From contig NZ_CP118158.1 in NCBI RefSeq assembly GCF_028747785.1, positions 496,001 to 560,000 of the forward strand: 64,000 nt of DNA, written 5' to 3'. A model generated the notes under the pieces. It had not been told where the DNA came from. It searched no databases and was given only the letters and a program-made list of their open reading frames with translations. Positions within the stretch are counted from its first letter, which is position 1; each line of letters starts with the position of its first letter. Position numbers and translations under genes: made by a program. The stretch is from Halosimplex aquaticum (lineage in GTDB: Archaea; Halobacteriota; Halobacteria; Halobacteriales; Haloarculaceae). Of the stretch, positions 16,238-24,783 are shown piece after piece.

Positions 16238-18250
16238 TCATTCCTCGCTCGCCTCCAGCACGAGCGTCCCGTCGGCGTCCGCGCGGGCCGACCAGTCCGG
16301 GGGGAGGACGACGGTGCTCTCGCCGCCGGCGAAGACGGCCGGGCCGTCCACGTTCACGTCGACGGGTACCCGGGCGCGGTCGTACACCGGCGCGCGGTAG
16401 AACCCCGACGGGAAGAACACGTCGCGCTTGCCCAGCAGCGGGTCGCCCTGGGGGTCGTAGGCGATTTCGGGTGGGTCACCCGGTACGGTCGCGGTCACGC
16501 GGCAGGTGATCAGGTCGACCGGTTCGTCCATGCGGTAGCCCCGGGCGCGCTCGTGTTCGGCGTGGAACCGCTCGCGCGCGATCTCGGGGTCGAACGGGTC
16601 GGGCGCGTCGACGGGGAGTTCGAAGCTCTGGCCCTCGTAGCGACACTCGACCCGGCGCTCGATGGTCGCCGCGTCGGGGTCGCTCGCGTCCGCGAGCACC
16701 TCCGCGGCCAACTCGTCGAACACTGCCTCGACGGCCGCGGTGTCGAGGTCGGCGAGCGGACCGCGGTGCGTGCGGGTCGCGTCGTGGCGCTCGTCGGCGG
16801 CGAGCAGGCCCAGCGCCGAGAGGACGCCGTTGCCGGGCGGGACGACCACCGTCTCGATCCCCAGTTCGTCCGCGAGCGCCGCCGCGTGCATCGGTCCCGC
16901 ACCGCCGAACGCCGCGAGCGCGAAGGCGCGCGGGTCGTGACCCCGCTCGACGGTCACCCCGCGGATGGCCCGGGCCATCGTCGCGTTCGCCACGCGGTAG
17001 ACGCCCTGTGCGGCGTCGATGACGGTGTCGAGTCCCGCCTCGTCGGCGAGGTCCTCCATGACGGCCTCGGCCCTGTCGGGATCGATCTGCAGGTCCTCGC
17101 CGAGGGTCGTGTCCGGGCCGAGATACCCCAGCACGGCCGCCGCGTCGGTGACGGTCGGCGCCTCGCCGCCCTTCCCGTAGCAGGCGGGACCGGGGTCGGC
17201 ACCGGCGGATTTCGGCCCGACGCGGAGCGCGCCGCCCTCGTCGACCCAGGCGATTGAACCGCCGCCCGCGCCGACCGTGTGCACGTCGACCATCGGGACG
17301 CCGACGGGATGGCCGCCGACCGCCCCGTCGGTCGTTCGCTCGACGCTCCCCTCGCGGACGAGGCTCACGTCCGAGGAGGTCCCGCCCATGTCGAAGGTGA
17401 CGAGGCCGTCGCGGTCGGCGCGCTCGAACCGGGCCGCGCCGACGACGCCCGCGGCCGGCCCCGACAGGAGCGTCGTGACCGCCCGCTCGCGGACCGTCGG
17501 CGCGTCCGCAATGCCGCCGTTCGACTGCATCACTCGCGGCGCGGGCACGTCCCGCTCCTCCGCCCGCTCGGCCAACCTGGCGAGGTACTCGTCGACGACG
17601 GGCGTCACGTACGCGTCCGCGGCTGTCGTCGCCGTCCGCTCGTACTCGCGGAACTCGGCGAGCACCTCGTGGCTCGCCGAGACCGGGACGTCGAGTTCCT
17701 CGCGGAGCAGTTCGGCGACCCGGCGTTCGTTCTCGGGGTGGGCGTAGGCGTGCAACAGCGAGACCGCGACGCTCTCGCAGTCGCCGTCCAACCGCCCGGC
17801 GAGTTCGCGGACCGAATCGGGGTCGACGGGCGTCTCGATCCCCTCGGTCGTCGCCCGCTCGGCGAGTTCGAAGCGTCGCTCGCGCGGGACCAGCGGCTCG
17901 GGTTTCGTCGCCGAGAGGTCGTAGAGGGAGGGGCGGTCCTGGCGGCCGATTTCGAGCGCGTCCCCGAACCCCTCGGTCGTGACGAGCGCCGTCAGCGCGC
18001 CCTCGCCTTCGAGGACGGCGTTGACCGCGGCCGTCGTCGCGTGGCGGAACCCCTCGATCGCCGACGGGTCGACGCCGGCCGCCTCGCAGGCGACGTCGAT
18101 CCCGCGGACGACCCCTCGGCTCTGGTCCTCGGTGGAGGGGACCTTCGCCGTCGTGAGGTCGCCGTCGACCAGCAGCGCGACGTCGGTGAACGTCCCGCCG
18201 ACGTCGACGCCGAGCAGCGCCCCCCGGGCAGCCGCGTCGTTCGCGTTCAT
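16238..18250 (-). CDS. hyuA: hydantoinase/oxoprolinase subunit A (HyuA family)
   Basis: A 670-residue protein. The N-terminal LLGVDVGGTFTDVALL is the phosphate-1 motif of the ASKHA fold, TFDMGGTSSDVSLV is the second nucleotide-binding motif, and DPGPACYG and ALAAFGGAGPMH are typical of HyuA/5-oxoprolinase N-terminal proteins. It binds ATP and with HyuB hydrolyses a cyclic amide. Full length. The upstream amidohydrolase on the same strand, 76 bp away, may process a ring-opened or related product, but that link is inference. Confidence 0.93.
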   Translation of the reverse strand: MNANDAAARGALLGVDVGGTFTDVALLVDGDLTTAKVPSTEDQSRGVVRGIDVACEAAGVDPSAIEGFRHATTAAVNAVLEGEGALTALVTTEGFGDALEIGRQDRPSLYDLSATKPEPLVPRERRFELAERATTEGIETPVDPDSVRELAGRLDGDCESVAVSLLHAYAHPENERRVAELLREELDVPVSASHEVLAEFREYERTATTAADAYVTPVVDEYLARLAERAEERDVPAPRVMQSNGGIADAPTVRERAVTTLLSGPAAGVVGAARFERADRDGLVTFDMGGTSSDVSLVREGSVERTTDGAVGGHPVGVPMVDVHTVGAGGGSIAWVDEGGALRVGPKSAGADPGPACYGKGGEAPTVTDAAAVLGYLGPDTTLGEDLQIDPDRAEAVMEDLADEAGLDTVIDAAQGVYRVANATMARAIRGVTVERGHDPRAFALAAFGGAGPMHAAALADELGIETVVVPPGNGVLSALGLLAADERHDATRTHRGPLADLDTAAVEAVFDELAAEVLADASDPDAATIERRVECRYEGQSFELPVDAPDPFDPEIARERFHAEHERARGYRMDEPVDLITCRVTATVPGDPPEIAYDPQGDPLLGKRDVFFPSGFYRAPVYDRARVPVDVNVDGPAVFAGGESTVVLPPDWSARADADGTLVLEASEE

Positions 18251-18326
18251 AATCGACAGTGGGCGGGCGCGCCGATAAGCGTGGCCCGTCGCCGCCGCGG
18301 CGTGGACGCGCGTCCACCGCGCGCCC

Positions 18327-19199
18327 TCACAGGCCGAGGAACCGCTCGGCGTTCTCCCAGAGCAGTTTCCGCTGGACCTCCGCGGGGAACTCGCAGTGGG
18401 CTTCGAACTGGTCGAGCCACTCTCCCGGGCGAATCATCGGGTAGTCGGTCCCGAACATCACTTTGTCCCGCAGCACCGTCTTCGCGTAGTGCAGGACCTG
18501 GTCGTCGATGTACTTCGGCAGCCACCCCGACAGGTCCATGTACACGTTCCCCTTCTGCTGGCAGATCGCCAGTTGCTCCTTCTCCCACGGGAACGCCGGA
18601 TGCGCGATGAGAATGTCCAGGTCCGGGTGGTCCGCGGCCACGTCGTCGATCAGCATCGGATCCCCGTACTTGATACGCAGTCCCCGTCCGCCCGGCGCTC
18701 CGGCGCCCAGGGTCGAGTTGCCGCCGTGGAAGACGACCGGCACGCCCAGGTCCTCGATGGTCGCCCACAGCTCCTCGTGGGCGGGGTCGCTCGGGTCGAA
18801 CCCCTGGGCGATCTGCTGGAACTTGAACCCCGAGAGGCCCAGATCCTCGACGCAGCGGCGCGCTTGTGCGGCGCAGTCGTCCTTGTGCGGATCGACGCTC
18901 CCGAAGCCGACGAAGAACTCGGGGTACTCGTCGCACACCTCCGCGACGTGCTCGTTCGGGACCGGCGGGTTCCCGGTGTTCGTCTCCGCGTCCCACCCCA
19001 GCAGGACGGCCCGTCCGACCCCCGCCTCGCGGTACTCGCCGACCATCTCCTCGTAGCTCCAGGTCTCCAGGTCGGTCCCGAACTTCGCCGCCGCGTCGCG
19101 CATCAACTGGCCGCCCGCGTCTTCGAGGAAGACCGACGTCGGCTGGTGTGCGTGCGTGTCCACCGCGCGGGGCTCCCCGTCGAGGACGTCGATAGGCAT
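18327..19199 (-). CDS. amidohydrolase family (amidohydrolase-2 type)
   Basis: A 290-residue TIM-barrel hydrolase. VDTHAHQPT near the N-terminus is the HxH metal motif, VVFHGGNST and LIAHPAFPWEKEQ provide further histidines, and MFGTDYPMI carries the conserved aspartate. This is the amidohydrolase-2 (ACMSD-like decarboxylase/hydrolase) type. An ATG five codons further upstream (19214) is possible; the one at 19199 matches the expected family start. It precedes hyuA on the same strand, suggesting a role with cyclic-amide or aromatic-acid metabolism. No signal peptide. Confidence 0.85.
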   Translation of the reverse strand: MPIDVLDGEPRAVDTHAHQPTSVFLEDAGGQLMRDAAAKFGTDLETWSYEEMVGEYREAGVGRAVLLGWDAETNTGNPPVPNEHVAEVCDEYPEFFVGFGSVDPHKDDCAAQARRCVEDLGLSGFKFQQIAQGFDPSDPAHEELWATIEDLGVPVVFHGGNSTLGAGAPGGRGLRIKYGDPMLIDDVAADHPDLDILIAHPAFPWEKEQLAICQQKGNVYMDLSGWLPKYIDDQVLHYAKTVLRDKVMFGTDYPMIRPGEWLDQFEAHCEFPAEVQRKLLWENAERFLGL

Positions 19200-19366
19200 G
19201 CGAGAACATGGCACGCCAGCGGGAAAGTTCGGTCGGCCGAGCGAAGACGTCGCGGCCGGACTAAGTGGGACCGCCGTGGCGTCGTGGGGTGGTCCTATCG
19301 AGGCAGTCCGTATCGGTGGCAGTATCAGGGCCGTCCCTTTCGGCGTTTGGGGCCCGCTAGTGACGA

Positions 19367-20359
19367 GTGAGCTACTCCGACCACGAGGTCGAGGTGTCGA
19401 CGAGCAGTCCGATCCCGACCGGCGTCGTCCACTCGTCGGCGAACCGCTGGCTGTTGCTGGACGGGAACCGCTGGATAGTCGCCGGAGCGCTCTCCGCAGG
19501 GGTGTTCGCGACGTTCGTCCTCCTCGGCTGGGTCGACATCATCGGAGTCGGTGCGGAGGACCCGGTGACGCTGCTGTTGAGCGTCCTCATCGCCGGGAAC
19601 CTCACGCTCGTCCCGGTCACCATCACGATCAACCAGCTCGTCCTCTCGCGGGAGTTCGGGAAGCCACACGAGCACCGAACCCGCGACCAGGGCGTACGAG
19701 AACTCCGGAGGGACCTCAAGTCGGTCGCCGACGTCGCGCTCATTCCGCCCGAGCCCGCGGCGTTCCTGCGAACGCTGATCGAGACGCTCGAGGAGTGCGC
19801 CGAGGCGGTCGACGAGGCCGCCGCGGCGACCGGAGACGAGGACTTGCAACACCGCGCCGCTCGCCTGCGGGCGGAGATCGACGAGGGCACCGACCGAGTG
19901 GCACGCGCGCTCGACAGTTCCGACTTCGGGTCTTACTGGCTGCTGTCGGCGATGCTCGAGGTGAACAGCGCGTGGCTGATCGAGACGACGCAGTACCTGG
20001 AGCACGACTGCGGCGAGGCGGTCCCCGACGAGCCGTTCGACAGATTACAGGAGACGCTGCGGCTGTTCAACATCACGCGACAGTACACGAAGACCCTCTA
20101 CGCGCAGAAGGAGATCGCGACGCTCTCCCGGCTGCTGCTCTACGCGGGCTTCTTCGCGGTCCTCGTCTCGTCGCTGGGCATGCTGGTGTACGCCACGCCG
20201 CTGATGGACGGCGCGCCGTCGATGGACCTGCTGGCGACGTTCAGCCTGATCGGCGCCGTCGCCTTCACGCCGCTGTCGTTCCTCGTCTCCTACATGCTCC
20301 GCCTCTCGACGCTGATGAGCTACCCGCCGCTGCGAAACTCGTTCATCACCGACGGGTGA
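19367..20359 (+). CDS. four-helix membrane protein, function unknown
   Basis: A 330-residue protein starting at a GTG. Two helices lie near the N-terminus (about residues 38-60 and 66-90) and two near the C-terminus (about 255-280 and 287-310); between them is a 150-residue soluble region predicted to be helical (LRRDLKSVADVALIPPEPAA and following). The layout suggests a membrane protein with a large cytosolic helical domain. Family not recognised; no catalytic or ion-channel motif identified. It is monocistronic, divergent from the amidohydrolase gene. Confidence 0.75.
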   Translation: MSYSDHEVEVSTSSPIPTGVVHSSANRWLLLDGNRWIVAGALSAGVFATFVLLGWVDIIGVGAEDPVTLLLSVLIAGNLTLVPVTITINQLVLSREFGKPHEHRTRDQGVRELRRDLKSVADVALIPPEPAAFLRTLIETLEECAEAVDEAAAATGDEDLQHRAARLRAEIDEGTDRVARALDSSDFGSYWLLSAMLEVNSAWLIETTQYLEHDCGEAVPDEPFDRLQETLRLFNITRQYTKTLYAQKEIATLSRLLLYAGFFAVLVSSLGMLVYATPLMDGAPSMDLLATFSLIGAVAFTPLSFLVSYMLRLSTLMSYPPLRNSFITDG

Positions 20360-20535
20360 ACGCCGACAGCCAGCGCCGGTATCCGGGAGTTCCACCGGTC
20401 GTCAGATACCGGCCGCCTTTGCCAAGGTATATCAGCGGACAACCACTCTAGATACATACACGTGTATTCTCTTACAGTTGGTGGGCAGCGAGCCGCTCTC
20501 GTGGTCGCGCAGGTCGAAGACAGTGTCGGTGGACG

Positions 20536-21225
20536 GTGAACCCGAGTCGGGTCGACTCGATCGTCGACCTCGTCTACGGATTGCTGATCGCGCTCTCGGT
20601 GGGGCTGATCGTGGTCGTCGACAGCGTCGTCGGGCTGGCGTTCGGGTTCGGCGTCCTGCTCTCGTATCTCATCCACGTCGTCTGGAAGATGGCCCGGTTC
20701 GACCCCGACTGGATGACCACCGCGGTCAAGGAGACGGTCGAGGAGACAGTCGACGAGACGGTCGAGCAGAAAGTCGGCGAGACGGTCGAGGAGACCGTCG
20801 GCGAGACCGTCGAGGAAACGGTCGAAGAAACGGTCGGCGAAACCGTCGACGAGACGGTCAGCGAGACCGTCGAAGCCACCGTCCAGGAATCGGTCGGTGA
20901 CGCGGTCGAGGAGAAAGTCGAGGAGACCGTCGGCGAAACCGTCGAAGAGACCGTGGAGGAAACCGTCGGCGAGACGGTGGAAGAGACGGTCGAAGAGAAA
21001 GTCACCGACACGGTCGAGGAGACCGTCGAAGAGACCGTCGGCGAAACCGTCGAAGAGACCGTCGAAGAGAAAGTCACCGATACGGTCGAAGAAACGGTCG
21101 GCGAAACCGTCGAGGAAACGGTCGAAGAGACCGTGGAGGAGACGGTCGAGGAGACGCTGGAAAAACAGTTAGAGACCGCGGAGGACGACGCCGAGAGCCC
21201 CAAAGCGACGGACGGGGACGACTGA
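20536..21225 (+). CDS. membrane-anchored ETVE tetrapeptide-repeat protein
   Basis: A 229-residue protein with a GTG start. Residues 8-50 are two hydrophobic segments. From residue 65 to 212 the chain is 37 uninterrupted four-residue units of consensus E-E-T-V (variants GETV, DETV, EEKV, TDTV, EATV), with Val at nearly every fourth position, then a short acidic tail. Strict four-residue periodicity does not fit a normal heptad coiled coil; a long charged helix with an unusual stripe is one model. The TGA stop shares one base with the ATG of the PiT transporter (TGATG), so the two are translationally coupled. Function unknown; a regulator or partner of the transporter is inferred. Confidence 0.8.
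   Translation: MNPSRVDSIVDLVYGLLIALSVGLIVVVDSVVGLAFGFGVLLSYLIHVVWKMARFDPDWMTTAVKETVEETVDETVEQKVGETVEETVGETVEETVEETVGETVDETVSETVEATVQESVGDAVEEKVEETVGETVEETVEETVGETVEETVEEKVTDTVEETVEETVGETVEETVEEKVTDTVEETVGETVEETVEETVEETVEETLEKQLETAEDDAESPKATDGDD
20728..21171 (+). repeat. 12-bp coding tandem repeat (37 units)
   Basis: The repeat region of the ETVE protein consists of 37 twelve-base units without any frame slip. Units vary at third positions (GTC GAG GAG ACG versus GTC GAA GAG ACC), so the protein repeat is better conserved than the DNA. A longer block (GETV EETV EEKV TDTV EETV and flanks) appears twice, showing a later segmental duplication. Not a CRISPR: units are contiguous and coding. Confidence 0.9.
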
Positions 21226-22403
21226 TGGTCGAACTCCTGCTGGTCGTCGGCATCCTCGTCGCGATGTTCGTCGCCTACAACATCGGCGGGTCGACGACGG
21301 GTCCGGCGTTCGGGCCGGCCGTCGGCGCCGACGCCATCTCGAAGACGCTTGCCGCGGCGCTGATGGGGGTGTTCTTCTTCCTCGGCGCTTGGACCATCGG
21401 ACGCAACGTCGTGACGAAGCTCGGGTCGGAGCTGGTGGTCGACAGCGGCGTGTTCACGCTCGAATCGTCCATCGTCGTCCTCTTTTTCATCGGCGTCGCG
21501 CTCCTGCTCGGGAACGTCTTCGGCGTCCCGGCCTCGACCTCGATGACCGCCGTCGGCGCCATCGCGGGCCTCGGCCTCGCCGGCGGCGTGCTGGACCTGG
21601 CCGTCATGGGCGAGATCGTCACCTGGTGGGTCGTCTCGCCGATCATCGGCTTCTGGGTGTCGCTGATCGTCGGCCGGTACTTCTACGCGCGGCTCAACCG
21701 CCTGGTCGCCATGGAGCGCAGTACCGGCCCGCTGTTAGACGTCGACCGCTCGGGCCTGTTGCCGATCCCGAGCGTCCACCGGACGACCAATCGCAGGGAG
21801 CTCGCCGGAACGGTCACCGTCGTCGCGATCGGCTGTCTGATGGCCTTCAGCTCCGGGACCTCGAACATCGCCAACGCCGTCGCGCCGCTGGTCGGCAGCG
21901 ACGAACTGAAGATGAACCCGGCCATCATCCTCGGCGGCATCGCCGTCACCATCGGCGCGTTCACCATCGCCCGGCGGACGCTGGAGACGATGGGTAGCGA
22001 CATCACGGAACTGCCGCTGACGGCCGCGATCGTCGTCGCCACGGTCAGTTCCACACTGGTCGTCTTCCTCTCCGCGCTCGGGATCCCCGCGAGCTTCGTC
22101 ATCATCGCGACGATGAGCATCGTCGGCCTCGGCTGGGGTCGAGCGACGCGGCCGCTGACCGCGTCCGAGGCGGTCTCCAGCGAGGACGCCCCGCCGATCG
22201 GCGTGGACGCGCTGGCCGCCGACGAAGCGGGCGAGGAGTTGCCCCCCATCGGCGAGGAAGACCCCGAGGACATCCCCGCCGCGGGCGACCTGTTCAATCC
22301 CGCGACCACTGCACGGGTCGTCCTGATGCAGAACGTCGTCCCGGCGATCGCCACGATCGGCGCCTACCTCACCTTCCGGTTCGTCCCCATCCCCGGCGTG
22401 TGA
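21225..22403 (+). CDS. PiT family inorganic phosphate transporter
   Basis: A 392-residue polytopic membrane protein. The N-terminal AYNIGGSTTGPAFGPAVGAD and the internal GTSNIANAVAPLVGS are the two inverted PHO4/PiT signature copies, and FGVPASTSMTAVGAI matches the PAST motif. Homologues co-transport phosphate with sodium or protons. It is translationally coupled to the repeat protein upstream. PiT genes are often paired with a PhoU-like (DUF47) gene; none is here, so the repeat protein occupies that position. A helix-poor acidic loop at about 315-355 separates the last membrane segments. Confidence 0.93.
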   Translation: MVELLLVVGILVAMFVAYNIGGSTTGPAFGPAVGADAISKTLAAALMGVFFFLGAWTIGRNVVTKLGSELVVDSGVFTLESSIVVLFFIGVALLLGNVFGVPASTSMTAVGAIAGLGLAGGVLDLAVMGEIVTWWVVSPIIGFWVSLIVGRYFYARLNRLVAMERSTGPLLDVDRSGLLPIPSVHRTTNRRELAGTVTVVAIGCLMAFSSGTSNIANAVAPLVGSDELKMNPAIILGGIAVTIGAFTIARRTLETMGSDITELPLTAAIVVATVSSTLVVFLSALGIPASFVIIATMSIVGLGWGRATRPLTASEAVSSEDAPPIGVDALAADEAGEELPPIGEEDPEDIPAAGDLFNPATTARVVLMQNVVPAIATIGAYLTFRFVPIPGV

Positions 22404-22420
22404 GCCCGCCGGGTCGCGGG

Positions 22421-22658
22421 CTAAACGCCCTCGCCGGATTCGAGGCGTCCGCGGAGGACCGAGGCGAGACCGTCCCCGTAGTCGGTCCCCGGAGCGCGAC
22501 GACCACTGCGCCGACGGCGTCGGAGATCACGTCGGTCGCGATGTCGTCGGTGCCATCCGGCCAGCGGGGCGGCCGATCCGTCCGGCGCGGGTACTCGAAC
22601 CGCCTGCCGTCCCACAGGAACGCGACGCCGACGGCGACCAGCCGCGGCGGCGGACCGC
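22421..22658 (-). pseudogene. frameshifted gene remnant downstream of ATP-grasp gene
   Basis: Directly after the ATP-grasp stop, the minus strand reads LVAVGVAFLWDGRRF...PDGTDDIATDVISDAVGAVVVAL with coding-like third positions, then the sense appears to continue in another frame (GTDYGDGLASVLRG) to a TAG at 22421-22423. There is no ATG or GTG at the beginning in frame. It looks like an N-terminally truncated and frameshifted membrane-protein gene. The DVISDAVGAVV segment recalls VanZ-like C-termini, a weak resemblance only. Sequencing error is an alternative explanation for the shift. Confidence 0.35.
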
Positions 22659-23939
22659 TCAGCGACGCCGGAATGGGAGCCGCGGGACCGCGCGGGCCCA
22701 CGGAGGGCGGTTCCGCCAGACCTGCAGGTCGGGCACGGCGGGCAGTTCGGCGAGGAGCGTCGAGCAGTCCTGGAGGAAGGGGCCGGGGTCGTCGAGCGAG
22801 AGGTAGTCGAACCGCGGGTGCCGATAGGTCGAGACGGCGATGTCGCGCAGCGTCTCGGCGGACCCCGGTCGCTCGACGTGCGGGGAGTCGAACCGGAACA
22901 GGCTCAGCGCGTGCAGGAGCTCGCCTTTCAGCCAGTGACAGCCGACCCCGACGTCGTAGGAGGGGTCGATCTCGTCGGCGCGGTCGGTCGCCTGCTGCCA
23001 GTAGTACCGCGGGAAGTCGGCCCCCATCGCGACAGTCGAGGACAGCGACTGCCACATGCGCGGGTTGATCTCCGCGAGGACGAACTCGCCGGTGTCCTCG
23101 TCCCTGAGATACTCCAGGCACGCCAGGCCGTGCCACTCGAGGTGGTCGAGCAGGTCCGTCGCGACCGCTTCGAGTTCCGGGATCGAGACCGACTCGCGGT
23201 AGGCGCCGCCCGAGCCGGTGTAGCGAGTGCCCCGCACCTGCCGGTGCTGGAACACGGCCAGCGGGTCGCCCGAGTCGTACAGCGCGGCGACCATGAACTC
23301 GTCGTCCGCCGACACGAACTCCTGGACGATCGGCTCTACCCGATGACGGTCCCGGAGCGAGTCGGGGGCCATCACCGATCCGGGTTCGAGGTGCTCGATC
23401 AGGTCCGAGGTCTCGCACTCACCGGGAGCCAGCGAGTCGTCGTAGGTGGCCGTGAGCAGGTTGTACCGGGACTTGGCGAGCAGGTCCCGCGACCAGTCCT
23501 CGACGTCGTCCGGTCGCTGGGTCTCCGGCACGGGGACCCCCGCCGCCTCGGCCGCCTCGGCCAGCAACAGCCTGTCGTGGACCCGTTCTAGCGAGTCCAT
23601 GTCCGGCACCGGTAGCGAGACGTCCGGTTCGAACGACGACCGGTACCGCGAGAGGACGTACGCGTCGACCTCCCGGACGGGGACGATAGTCCGGACGTCG
23701 TCCCGGGCGGCCACGTCGAGGAGGTCGTCCCTGTACGCGAGGAGGTCCTCGTGCGGGTCGGCCGTCGAGACCACTTCGTCGCAGTACTTCGAGGCGAACG
23801 CCTGGGAGGTGTCCATCTCCGAGACGACGACCGTCTTGATACCGAGCCTCCCGAGCGAGCGGAGCGTGGCGACGGTACTCGGGACGGTCGTCGCCGGTAC
23901 CACGACGGCGGGCTTGCCCGACCTGCGACCTGCTGTCAT
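22659..23939 (-). CDS. ATP-grasp carboxylate-amine ligase-like protein
   Basis: A 426-residue protein. The N-terminal Rossmann-like part (KPAVVVPATTVPSTVATLRS) is the pre-ATP-grasp domain; the ATP-grasp core is at about residues 110-330 with LLAKSRYNLL (nucleotide-binding lysine), EPIVQEFVSADDEFMVAALY, and the metal-binding block FVLAEINPRMWQS. Such proteins ligate a carboxylate to an amine or other nucleophile using ATP; haloarchaeal copies are often linked to surface glycan or peptide modification. Substrate unknown. Start at 23939 chosen because the longer frame upstream is non-coding in style and a palindrome and TATA-like TTACTAC sit just before it. Confidence 0.85.
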   Translation of the reverse strand: MTAGRRSGKPAVVVPATTVPSTVATLRSLGRLGIKTVVVSEMDTSQAFASKYCDEVVSTADPHEDLLAYRDDLLDVAARDDVRTIVPVREVDAYVLSRYRSSFEPDVSLPVPDMDSLERVHDRLLLAEAAEAAGVPVPETQRPDDVEDWSRDLLAKSRYNLLTATYDDSLAPGECETSDLIEHLEPGSVMAPDSLRDRHRVEPIVQEFVSADDEFMVAALYDSGDPLAVFQHRQVRGTRYTGSGGAYRESVSIPELEAVATDLLDHLEWHGLACLEYLRDEDTGEFVLAEINPRMWQSLSSTVAMGADFPRYYWQQATDRADEIDPSYDVGVGCHWLKGELLHALSLFRFDSPHVERPGSAETLRDIAVSTYRHPRFDYLSLDDPGPFLQDCSTLLAELPAVPDLQVWRNRPPWARAVPRLPFRRR

Positions 23940-24279
23940 AGGTGGATCCACCCTCGGACGAACCGTAGTAACCGGGCCACAAACGAACGGTAACAGACCG
24001 CTGCGATTTCGGCGGTCCCGCGGTGACGGAACCGCAGTCGGAGCGTACCGCGTCGCCGGGTTCGTTTGCCCCTCCGTTCCGTCACCGAGTTCCCCCGCTC
24101 GGCGCGTCGGAGAATCGAACACAGACCTTACCGCTGGGTGAGTCGTCGCTGCCTCGCGATGCCCGCGCGCGAGCGGCGACCGCCCGTTCCGCCCGTTCGC
24201 CGCCGACGGGTCCGATTTCGCGCGGTAAGCCGTCTGTGTCTCCCGGTCGATAGCCGAGCGGCCGGTTCGGATCTGCACC
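23940..24279. other. 340-bp gene-free region with palindrome at the ATP-grasp start
   Basis: No gene is seen. GGTGGATCCACC at 23941-23952 is a perfect 12-bp palindrome immediately upstream of the ATP-grasp ATG, and the minus-strand TTACTAC near 23968 could be its TATA element; a repressor site is possible. The rest is GC-rich without recognisable signals. Confidence 0.5.
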
Positions 24280-24783
24280 TCACCGGTTCAGCGCGACGAC
24301 GAGCAGCGCCGCGGCGACGAGGAGGACGAACAGCGTCGTGACGGGCTGGCGTGTCGGCCCGACCTCGAAGAGCACGAGCCCGAGTCCCGCCGAGACGAGC
24401 CCGACCAGCGCGCCGGTAGCGGCGTGGAGCGTCTCGGCGCGGGCGGTGTCGGCCTCCGCGCCGAGTTGTCGGCCGATCGAGACGGCGTTCCCGGCGGCGT
24501 CCCAGGCGACCACCGACGCCGCCGTCCCGACGAGGACGGCCGGCGCGGGCGCGTCGCCGAGCGCGGCGAGGACGACGCCGACGAACGCCACCAGCCCGCC
24601 GACGTCGACGGCGCGGTGGGTCGCCCGGCGCACTCCCGCGAGCAGGACCACTGTGCCCAGCGCCGTCACGACCGCGCCGGTCACGCCGCCGGCCAGCCCC
24701 GCCGCTGCCGCCGTGGCGCCCGCCACGCCGGAGACGAGCAGCGAGTGGTTCCCCGGTCGACGGGTGATCTCGGTGCCGCTCAC
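24280..24783 (-). CDS. DUF7519-like membrane protein, cluster 2
   Basis: A 167-residue, very hydrophobic protein with about six helices, starting with a GTG that overlaps the TGA of the DUF58 gene (GTGA at 24780-24783). It corresponds in position, size and overlap to 10558-11049. Sequence similarity between the two copies is loose, but both end in a hydrophobic stretch of alternating Leu/Val/Ala. Function unknown; likely membrane partner of the DUF58 protein. Last gene of the second cluster. Confidence 0.7.
   Translation of the reverse strand: MSGTEITRRPGNHSLLVSGVAGATAAAAGLAGGVTGAVVTALGTVVLLAGVRRATHRAVDVGGLVAFVGVVLAALGDAPAPAVLVGTAASVVAWDAAGNAVSIGRQLGAEADTARAETLHAATGALVGLVSAGLGLVLFEVGPTRQPVTTLFVLLVAAALLVVALNR

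Noticed and set aside
16476..18317. A 613-codon minus-strand frame overlapping hyuA
   Set aside because: Arg/Gly-rich shadow in another frame of the same strand; hyuA has the ASKHA phosphate motifs.
20728..21171. Possible CRISPR-like or minisatellite array
   Set aside because: Units are 12 bp, contiguous, coding and frame-preserving. There are no spacers and no cas genes.
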